Shown here in pieces: positions 8,487-15,595 of a DNA stretch of 62,780 nucleotides (the first letter of the stretch is position 1; each line of letters opens with the position of its first letter). Under the pieces are notes generated by a model that was not told where the DNA came from, made no database searches, and was given only the letters and a program-made list of their open reading frames with translations. The translations under genes and the position numbers were made by a program. This stretch comes from Acidobacteriota bacterium. Lineage in GTDB: Bacteria > Acidobacteriota > Terriglobia > Terriglobales > Acidobacteriaceae. Location: assembly GCA_021799405.1 (NCBI GenBank), contig JAJZAL010000007.1:1-62780 (forward strand), read 5' to 3'.

Positions 8487-9460
8487 GCGGAGCCGGGGCC
8501 AGTGTGGCGCATGGTGGGCGGAGGGTTCCCGTCTTCCGGTCGCTGGCGGAGATTCCCACCGGCTTTGGTCCCACGGTGGCGGCGATCGGGAACTTCGACG
8601 GCGTGCACCTGGGACACCGCGAAATTCTCTCCGCCGTGGTGGCTGAAGCGCGTGCCGTAGACGCCCGCGCAGTTGCCATTACCTTCGAACCGCATCCGGA
8701 GCATTTCCTGCGCCCGGAGCAGGCCCCGCAGCTTCTGACGCCGCTTGCCGAGCGTCTGCGGCTGCTCAGCAGTACCGGCATCGACGCGGTGCTCGTGCTT
8801 TCCTTTGACGCGGCGCTGGCGCGGCTCGCGGCGCGGGATTTCGCGCGTACCATCCTGAAGGATGCGCTTGCCTTGCGGGGACTGCACGAGGGACACAACT
8901 TCCGCTTTGGACACGGCGCTGAGGCCGGAGTGCGGGAACTGGCACTCCTGGGCTCCGAATTCGGGTTTGGTGTGCATGTCCACGACGCGGTACGGGTGCG
9001 GGGGATGGAGGTATCGAGTTCCGCGATCCGGGCGCTGGTGGCCGCTGGAGACGTGCGGCGGGCGCGCTGGATGCTGGGCCGGCCGTTTGCGGTGCTTTCG
9101 ACGCAGTCGCGCGGGCGCGGCATTGGAACGCGGCTACTGGTGCCGACAGTGAATATGGCTCCGTATCCGGGGTTGCTTCCGGCCTTCGGCGTGTATGTGA
9201 CGCGGCTGAAGCTGAACGGAATTCGCTTTCAGGCAGTCACGAATGTCGGGAACCGGCCCACCTTTGGCGACGTGTCATTTGCCGTCGAGTCACACATTCT
9301 CAATTTTGAGCCGGTCGAGATGGACGAAACGACCCCGATCGAACTGGAGTTTCTGTTGCGGCTGCGCGGCGAGCAGCAGTGGCCGTCGCCCGATGCGCTG
9401 AAGGCGCAGATCCTTAAAGATGTGGCACGGGCAAATCGATACTTCCGGTTAACTAAATAG
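8483..9460 (+). CDS. ribF: Bifunctional riboflavin kinase / FAD synthetase
   Basis: A 325-residue protein of the usual RibF length. The N-terminal FAD synthetase (adenylyltransferase) domain has the nucleotide-binding GNFDGVHLGH motif near residue 40 and a later GMEVSSSAIRALVAAGDV segment corresponding to the ISST-type motif. The C-terminal riboflavin kinase domain begins about residue 190 (SRGRGIGTRLLVPTVNM) and includes NVGNRPTFG. It converts riboflavin to FMN and then FAD. It starts inside the stop codon of the metallo-hydrolase gene. No FMN riboswitch was seen upstream, as expected for an internal operon gene. Confidence 0.95.
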   Translation: MSGAGASVAHGGRRVPVFRSLAEIPTGFGPTVAAIGNFDGVHLGHREILSAVVAEARAVDARAVAITFEPHPEHFLRPEQAPQLLTPLAERLRLLSSTGIDAVLVLSFDAALARLAARDFARTILKDALALRGLHEGHNFRFGHGAEAGVRELALLGSEFGFGVHVHDAVRVRGMEVSSSAIRALVAAGDVRRARWMLGRPFAVLSTQSRGRGIGTRLLVPTVNMAPYPGLLPAFGVYVTRLKLNGIRFQAVTNVGNRPTFGDVSFAVESHILNFEPVEMDETTPIELEFLLRLRGEQQWPSPDALKAQILKDVARANRYFRLTK

Positions 9461-9986
9461 GCTGCTTGTCCCGTGCTTCTTCCGTGCGCGCTGCAAACGT
9501 GTCCTGGACGAATTGCAGGATATACCGTTCGTCGCCGCGGCTGAGCAGGCGCGCAATTTTGGGGATCATCAGCCCCCATAGCACAAGCGCGGGGGGAATG
9601 AGCAGGCCGGCCCAAATCGTGAGGTTCAAAAAGTCGTGACGCTTCACGGCATAGTTCAACGTTCCCAAAAAGATCGCCAGTGCGATGACCACCAAAAGAC
9701 CAAGCCAGATGCGCAGGAACCAGATCGTCCATTCCGGAAAATCAAAGTAGCCCTCGATCCTGGTTCCGCCCGGCGCCTGGTCGAAGCGCCCATAAAACTG
9801 GCATGGGAAGTCGCTGCGGCCGGAGCGGCGCCGGAGTATTTTGAATGCGTTGCGGCCAGCCTCAAGGCGGAGTGAAATCCTCGCCTTCCCGTCCGGATCC
9901 ATTTGTTCCTTTTCGACGGAACGGGACAGGACTGCTGCGGCTTCTTCTGGAGCAAGAGTGGAGTGGAAGACGTGCATCTTTCTCAT
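9453..9986 (-). CDS. Small membrane protein of unknown function
   Basis: A 177-residue protein not recognised as a named family. Residues 1-85 are a soluble, beta-rich segment (lipid- or ligand-binding in appearance, with the FYGRFDQAPGGTRIEGYF stretch). Two hydrophobic helices follow at about 88-108 and 121-143, then a charged tail. It starts eight bases after the stop of the class A penicillin-binding protein gene on the same strand and so is probably in its operon. Its last codons overlap the end of ribF by eight bases in convergent orientation. Confidence 0.65.
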   Translation of the reverse strand: MRKMHVFHSTLAPEEAAAVLSRSVEKEQMDPDGKARISLRLEAGRNAFKILRRRSGRSDFPCQFYGRFDQAPGGTRIEGYFDFPEWTIWFLRIWLGLLVVIALAIFLGTLNYAVKRHDFLNLTIWAGLLIPPALVLWGLMIPKIARLLSRGDERYILQFVQDTFAARTEEARDKQPI

Positions 9987-9994
9987 AGCTTGGC

Positions 9995-12301
9995 TTATCG
10001 GACCACCTTTGCACCCGATCCCTTTGCAGACAGGTTCTCCCGCACGACCGGGTGCAAAGATGCGGGATGGGAGTTCTGTGGCAGGGCGGCCTGCTGCATC
10101 GGAGGAGTGGATTGATCACCCGGAAACTGCTCGTCGGGCTTGCCTGCAATGGCGGCGCGCATGAAGGTCATCCAGATGGGCAGCGCGGCGCGTGCGCCGG
10201 TTTCCTTGTCGCCCAGCGATTGCCGATTGTCGTAGCCCACCCAGACACCGCAAGTGACTGAAGGCGAAAAGCCCAGAAACCACGCGTCGGTAAAGTTGCT
10301 GGTGGTTCCCGTCTTGCCGCCCAGCGGATGGTTCAACTGCGAAGCAGCGGCGGCGGTGCCGTGATGGACCACAGCTTCCAGCAGGGTCATCATGCTGCGC
10401 GCTGTCCGCTGGTCGATCACCTGCTTGACCGGAGACGAATCCTGCCACAGCGTAATGCCGTCAGCGTTTGAGACGTTGCGGATGAGGCGCGGGGTCACGC
10501 GCAGTCCGTCGTTCGGGAAGACCGAATAGGAGGCCACTTGTTCCACGAGCGGAACCTCTACAGCACCCAGCGCGATGGGCAGATAGGGAGGGATGTTGCT
10601 CGTAACTCCGAAGCGGTGTGCCATATCGATGACCGTGTGGATACCGACGCGCGACGCCAGCTTGAGGGCGGGAATATTGCGTGAGTCGGCAAAGGCGGTG
10701 GTGAGCGTGATCGGGCCCATGTAGTTGTTTTCGTAGTCGTGGGGAACGTAGCTGCCGAAGCGTACCGGGCCGTCGACGATGGTGTCGCCGGGTTTGAGGC
10801 CGGCCTCGAAGGCGGCGGTGTAGACGTACGGCTTGAAGCTGGAACCGGTTTGCCGCTCCGCTTGCGTGGCGCGGTTGAACTGGCTCAGAGCGTAGTCCCG
10901 CCCGCCAACCATGGCCAGGATGTCGCCGGTGGTGTTGTCCATGGCCAGCAGAGCGCCCTGGACGCCGGAATCCTGCTCCAGCGTAGCGCGGCGCGCATTG
11001 CCCTCAACCGCATTGGCGAGGTGGATGTAGATGATGTCCCCGGGCTTGACCAGAGCGTCGCCGTAGCGCTGCCCGGTCCACTGCCAGTCCGCGGGCAGAA
11101 GAACCACTTTTTGCTCGCCGACGCGAGCGTCGATTTCGAGCGGCAGGACGCGCATGACGAGGGCGTGGACGTAGTCGCCGGGATGGGTCGCCACGGCCCA
11201 GTCGGGATGACTGTAGTTGTCGAGGGTGTAACCGGCCGCCAGCACATTTTCGGGTTGGCCCTTCCAGCCATGCCGACGCTCATAGGCTGCGAGCCCGTCA
11301 TCCACGGCCTGGTTGGCCGTCTCCTGCAGGTCGAGGTCCAGCGTGGTTTCGATCTTCAGGCCGGCTTCATGTACCTCGTCGGAGCCGAAGCGCTGATCGA
11401 GTTCGCGACGCACCTCATCCTGAAACCACGGCGCTACCGAACCCTCTGGCTGGGCGATGTGCAGGCCCAGCGGGGCCCTTCGCGCTTCTTCCGCCTGGGC
11501 ATGGGTGATGGCCTTATCCGCCTCCATCTCATCGAGCACCAGATTACGGCGGCGCTGCGCCTTTTCCGGATTCAGGATCGGAGAGTAAGCCACCGGGCCT
11601 TTGGGAAGGCCGGCGAGGAGCGCCGCCTCGGTGAGCGTCAGATCCCTGGCGTGTTTCGAAAAGTAGAACTCCGAGGCAGCCTCGAAGCCATACATGCCGC
11701 TGCCCAGATAAATCTGGTTGCCGTAGAGTGTGAAGATTTGCTGCTTGGTGAAGTTGCGCTCGATCTGGATCGCCAGATAGGCCTCTTCAATCTTGCGGGT
11801 ATAGGTTCGATTGGAAGAGAGAAAAAGGTTACGCGCCAACTGCATGGTCAGCGTGGAGGCGCCCTGCGAGCGTCCGTGCGTGCGCAGATCATGCACCAGG
11901 GCTTCGAGGACGCGGAAGACGTTGATGCCCCAGTGCGACTCGAAGTTCTTGTCCTCGATGGAAATGACGGCCTCGCGCAGGACGGGCGCAAAGTCGTTGT
12001 ACCCGATCACTACGCGCCTCTGCAGCGCAAAGGATCCGATGATGCGCCCCTTGCGGTCGTAAAGATCAGTAATGGTCGAAGGGCGATAGGTTTCAAGCTC
12101 GCTGATCTGGGGCAGATCGGCGGAGTAGATCAGGGTGAGACCGGCGAGGGAGCCGGTAATGGCCGCGAGCACCAACAGCACTGCCAGGGCCGAGCGGCCT
12201 GCAACCTTGCGGCGGCGTAGAGTCGAAGGCGACGCCGCGGCCAGCCGGCGTGACCGGCCAAGGCCGCGCGATTCAACAGGCCGTTGGGGGTTGGCAGCCA
12301 A
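9995..12301 (-). CDS. Class A penicillin-binding protein (GT51 + transpeptidase)
   Basis: A 768-residue bifunctional peptidoglycan synthase of PBP1 type. An Arg-rich cytosolic tail is followed by one membrane anchor (about residues 37-60). The GT51 glycosyltransferase domain (about 90-270) has EDKNFESHWG with the catalytic Glu and GASTLTMQLARNLFL. The transpeptidase domain (about 440-720) has the SSFK catalytic tetrad, a serine in the SYSVFPND region and GGKTGTTSNF. It polymerises lipid II and cross-links the strands at the inner membrane. The only usable start is TTG at 12301, since an in-frame stop sits at 12314-12316; a GAGG site precedes it. The start is therefore fairly certain although non-ATG. 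Confidence 0.92.
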   Translation of the reverse strand: MAANPQRPVESRGLGRSRRLAAASPSTLRRRKVAGRSALAVLLVLAAITGSLAGLTLIYSADLPQISELETYRPSTITDLYDRKGRIIGSFALQRRVVIGYNDFAPVLREAVISIEDKNFESHWGINVFRVLEALVHDLRTHGRSQGASTLTMQLARNLFLSSNRTYTRKIEEAYLAIQIERNFTKQQIFTLYGNQIYLGSGMYGFEAASEFYFSKHARDLTLTEAALLAGLPKGPVAYSPILNPEKAQRRRNLVLDEMEADKAITHAQAEEARRAPLGLHIAQPEGSVAPWFQDEVRRELDQRFGSDEVHEAGLKIETTLDLDLQETANQAVDDGLAAYERRHGWKGQPENVLAAGYTLDNYSHPDWAVATHPGDYVHALVMRVLPLEIDARVGEQKVVLLPADWQWTGQRYGDALVKPGDIIYIHLANAVEGNARRATLEQDSGVQGALLAMDNTTGDILAMVGGRDYALSQFNRATQAERQTGSSFKPYVYTAAFEAGLKPGDTIVDGPVRFGSYVPHDYENNYMGPITLTTAFADSRNIPALKLASRVGIHTVIDMAHRFGVTSNIPPYLPIALGAVEVPLVEQVASYSVFPNDGLRVTPRLIRNVSNADGITLWQDSSPVKQVIDQRTARSMMTLLEAVVHHGTAAAASQLNHPLGGKTGTTSNFTDAWFLGFSPSVTCGVWVGYDNRQSLGDKETGARAALPIWMTFMRAAIAGKPDEQFPGDQSTPPMQQAALPQNSHPASLHPVVRENLSAKGSGAKVVR

Positions 12302-12521
12302 GCGATTCGCGCCTCATCAGCATATCCCCAAGGTGCGGGGGAGAATGCCTCAGCCTAAGGCTAGCATCTTGACGCGTTTCGCGGACGATCGCGGAACGCA
12401 TCCGTACCATAGAGTGTACGAGCCAATACGCAGAACGGAAGACACTCAAATACGGAACTGTCACAGCGGCACATTGACCGCTGGACAAATTGAGTGTTCA
12501 AGGCAACAAAGAGATGAGTGT

Positions 12522-13760
12522 TCAGCCTTGCTTCGCCTTCAACAGATCGAGCGCCTTGTTGAGGATCTCGTCTCCGTTCGGAGGCGGTGTCTGCTCGGTT
12601 TCTTCATCCAAGACCACAGGCAGGTTGACGGCGACGGTCGGAGCGACCGCTTCGTCCTGAATTTTCTTGCCGTTGGGGCTTTCATACTTGGCCACGGTAA
12701 GCAGGATGGCGGCGCCGTCAGGCAACGGGATGGTCTTCTGGACGGATCCCTCGCCAAAAGTGCGTTCGCCGACCACATCGCCACGATTGTGGTCTGCAAT
12801 GGCCGCGGCGGTAATTTCAGGCGCGCCAAAGGTGCCGCGGTTGACGAGCACCGCCAAAGGCGCATCCGTGAGGAATTGGGCCGGGTCGGCATTGAAGGTC
12901 TGCATAGCATATTTCTGACCGACCAGCTTGGCCAGAGCGCCCTGGTTGATGAAGAAGTTCGCCAGACGAATACCCTGCTGCATGTCTTTGCCGTAGCAGT
13001 CGCGCAGGTCAAGGACGATCTTTTGATTTTTGCCGGCGGCTTTGATCTTGGCGGCAATCTCGCTGACGCGTTCCGCCGTCAGTTCGTCAGGCTTGAGGTA
13101 GAGAACGGTCCCGTTGTTATATTCCTGCTGGGCGACCGGGGGCAGCGGCGTAGCGGCGCGTGTGAGCGTCAGCTTGTCCGGATCTGCCTTGAATGGACGC
13201 ACTACTGCCATGGAGATCGTGGTTCCGGCTTTGCCTTCGAGCATGAGGCGGATGACGGCCAGCGACAACTCGCGGGTGGAATGCCCCCCGATCGCTTCAA
13301 TGACGTCTCCATCCTTGAGATGGGCCTTGTCGGCGGGCGATCCCTGAATCACGCTCACCACCGTGGCATAGCCGTAGCGCTTGGAGACGATAAGGCCAAC
13401 CTGATCCGAGCCTGTAGCGGGGCGATCCTTGAAGATCTTGTATTCGGTGGGAGTCAGGTAGCTGGAGTCGGCGTCGAGCGAATCAAGCAGGCCGTGCAGA
13501 GCGCCGTTGGTGACCTGATTGATGTTGGGCACGGTGACGTAGTCTGTCTGGATCTTCTTGAGAACTTCAGCATAGACGCGCATCTGGCGATAGGCGCCGT
13601 CCTGCTCGCCTCCGGCATGTACGCCAAACATTCCGAACTCGCCCAGGGCAAAGCCGAGGCCGAGCGCGGCAAAGATCGCAACGGAGAGAACGAAAACAAA
13701 ACGCTGGAAGAATCGTGACACAAACACCACCGGTGCGGCCCTCAAGGGGAACCGGGCCAC
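12522..13760 (-). CDS. S41-type PDZ protein lacking the catalytic dyad (pseudo-CtpA)
   Basis: A 412-residue carboxyl-terminal-processing-protease-like protein. It has one N-terminal membrane anchor (about residues 20-42), a helical cap region, a PDZ domain (about 118-195) and an S41 core (about 215-360). The two catalytic positions are altered. The core reads NRGTFGAPEI where the family has a Ser (Gly312 here), and GERTFGEGSV where the family has a Lys (Glu337 here). The other S41 gene in the window keeps both (TASAAEI, TFGKG). It is therefore probably proteolytically inactive and may act as a PDZ scaffold or substrate adaptor. GTG at 13760 is the only start that retains the anchor. Confidence 0.82.
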   Translation of the reverse strand: MARFPLRAAPVVFVSRFFQRFVFVLSVAIFAALGLGFALGEFGMFGVHAGGEQDGAYRQMRVYAEVLKKIQTDYVTVPNINQVTNGALHGLLDSLDADSSYLTPTEYKIFKDRPATGSDQVGLIVSKRYGYATVVSVIQGSPADKAHLKDGDVIEAIGGHSTRELSLAVIRLMLEGKAGTTISMAVVRPFKADPDKLTLTRAATPLPPVAQQEYNNGTVLYLKPDELTAERVSEIAAKIKAAGKNQKIVLDLRDCYGKDMQQGIRLANFFINQGALAKLVGQKYAMQTFNADPAQFLTDAPLAVLVNRGTFGAPEITAAAIADHNRGDVVGERTFGEGSVQKTIPLPDGAAILLTVAKYESPNGKKIQDEAVAPTVAVNLPVVLDEETEQTPPPNGDEILNKALDLLKAKQG

Positions 13761-13977
13761 TAACCCACTTAGACTCCATGATAGCGCATCGGGAATCGGC
13801 GTAAAGGAATCACCAGACCGTGGGGGGCGGCCAGAACAAAATCAGGGATGCTGAATCGCGAAGGCTCAACTTCCAGGTCGGCGAGCCCAGGGCAGCGGTG
13901 GCCGCGGAAGCAAGTTCCAGGGGCGCACCTGGACTAACCCATTCCGGGTTTCACTATAAGGATCAACAGCTTAGCTC

Positions 13978-14871
13978 TTAATCGGCAGTAGCGGGCTGCT
14001 TCACCTTGGACGCGACGGACGGTCGGTCAAAGTCGCTTACTTGAGTAACCTTGCCGGCCCGCTGGACCCGATCTTTTATCTGGAACTCCCGGGCAATCGG
14101 CAGGCTGTCCAGAACAGATTCGTCCCATCGGCGCAGAACGCTGTCGATGATGAGCCTGAGATCGGACCGAAGCGTGGCGCGGGCCATGTACTGAGCGTCC
14201 ATGCTGTGCTTGGCAGGGAGAATAATGGCGTGATAGCAGGTGTCCAGTTGTTCCTTGGTGAGATGCGCGAAAGCCTTCTCCTCGCGGGCAAAGGCGACAG
14301 TTGCAGCGCCGGTGATTCCCGGGCGGCAAGGGAGTGCGGAAACCAGATGTTCCGGCAGTTTTGGCCGCGGACCTACTAGGCTCATGTCTCCGAGGAGCAC
14401 ATTCAGAAGTTGTGGCAACTCATCGAGCTTCCAGCGGCGCAGAAAGGGCCCGACCGGGGTGAAGCGCTGGTTCGCGGCCGTTGTTACCGCGTGATGCTCA
14501 ACGTCGGTCGAGTGAACCAGCGTTCGGAATTTAATGATAGTGAAGATGCGGCCGTGGCGGCCCACGCGCTTCTGCAGGAACAGAACCGGACCCGATGAAG
14601 TGAGGCGCACCGCCAGAGCAAGCATGAGGAAGATAGGAATCAGCAGCGGTAGCGCGAGCAAGACACAGGTACAGTCAAAGACGCGTTTCGCGCGTGATTG
14701 CGACCAGGGACTCAGTCTGCGCAGAGAAATGGGCGTAGAAAGCGCACGATCTTGCGTTTGAGTGAACACCCGTTCTCTGGCTTGTTCCACATTATCCGAG
14801 ATACTATGGCCCGACGTAAGTTCAACTCCTGTGTCGTCAAGATATCTTCTAACATTGAACTTGGCGTTCAA
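13978..14871 (-). CDS. Polyprenyl-phosphate sugar-1-phosphate transferase
   Basis: A 297-residue phosphoglycosyl transferase of the bacterial sugar transferase family (WcaJ/PglC core). A hydrophobic re-entrant segment lies at about residues 62-88 ([20 protein letters not shown]). It is followed by KFRTL and then [22 protein letters not shown], which contains the Asp-Glu catalytic dyad. It lacks the N-terminal multi-helix region of full WcaJ proteins. It would load the first sugar phosphate onto undecaprenyl phosphate for exopolysaccharide synthesis. The start is TTG at 14871, preceded by GGAGG four bases away. It diverges from the SLBB export gene, which fits a shared polysaccharide pathway. 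Confidence 0.85.
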   Translation of the reverse strand: MNAKFNVRRYLDDTGVELTSGHSISDNVEQARERVFTQTQDRALSTPISLRRLSPWSQSRAKRVFDCTCVLLALPLLIPIFLMLALAVRLTSSGPVLFLQKRVGRHGRIFTIIKFRTLVHSTDVEHHAVTTAANQRFTPVGPFLRRWKLDELPQLLNVLLGDMSLVGPRPKLPEHLVSALPCRPGITGAATVAFAREEKAFAHLTKEQLDTCYHAIILPAKHSMDAQYMARATLRSDLRLIIDSVLRRWDESVLDSLPIAREFQIKDRVQRAGKVTQVSDFDRPSVASKVKQPATAD

Positions 14872-15595
14872 GAGACCTCCGCTGAATACTCAACGCCACG
14901 GAAGATCCGTGGGACAAAACAACCTTCCTGTAAACAATGCAATTGATATGCCGAATTACCCGTTGCTCACGCTCAAAAACCTGAATGAGGCTTGCCACGT
15001 CGCCGCGCACACCTATCCCTCCGGCGGGCGCTCGTTTCCAACGGAATCTAGCTTATATTCCTCACTGTATCACGACCCATAGATGCGCGAAAAGTTGCGT
15101 TGTTCGAATGAAATTGCGGAAACTTTAGTACTTTTTCATCTTTTCTTTTTTATTCATCAAATTGTCACTGATCTTCAAGCGTCCTGCGCGTTTGGAAATT
15201 GATCGCGGTGACTCGAAGTTACCAATATAGTGACTCCGCAATTTCGTCTTTGCAGATATAGATATGGAAGGCGTACAGATAGTTATGATGCAGTATCCAG
15301 CATGAACAGGTGAGCGTGAACAAACCGGAAGTAATCCCGTCCTCGGGCCAAGGGATCATGTATCGCTTGCCACGATGTGGTTTGTGGCGTGCAACAGCGT
15401 GGAACGAGGGTTGCTTTGGCAAATCCTTTCTTCTGGAGTTATGTGAGTTGCGGTCTGCTTTGGTCATTGCCGAGCTTACTGCCGGCATCCCGCTGAAGAG
15501 CGCCGCGCAACATGCGGGCGGGGCGATCCGTGCTTAAAGCCATTCCCCCGTCCAATTTGTAGCAGTTATCGTTGCACGTGCTAGACTCGTGGCAT
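14872..15595. other. 724-bp intergenic region between EPS genes
   Basis: No convincing gene was found. The stretch 15050-15300 is markedly AT-richer than its surroundings and includes a pyrimidine-rich tract at about 15133-15153. It has the direct repeat GTGACTC on either side of an AAGTTACCAATATA core near 15209-15235. A strong sigma-54 promoter candidate sits at 15400-15415. Short open frames in this region have no recognisable protein character. It probably holds the control regions of both divergent genes. Confidence 0.6.
15400..15415 (+). promoter_or_regulatory. Sigma-54 (-24/-12) promoter candidate
   Basis: The sequence TGGAACGAGGGTTGCT matches the sigma-54 consensus TGGCACG-N4-TTGCW at every defined position except one (A for C). 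It has the obligatory GG-N10-GC spacing (GG at 15401-15402, GC at 15413-15414). Transcription would begin near 15426, about 170 bases before the SLBB gene. The AT-rich segment 100-300 bp upstream would suit an enhancer-binding activator. Inference from motif only. Confidence 0.6.

Noticed and set aside
8483..8600. FMN riboswitch for ribF
   Set aside because: ribF starts inside the upstream gene's stop codon, leaving no leader, and no RFN-type conserved segments were found.
15310..15537. 75-codon open frame upstream of the SLBB gene
   Set aside because: No homology recognised, no ribosome site, and it overlaps the sigma-54 promoter candidate.
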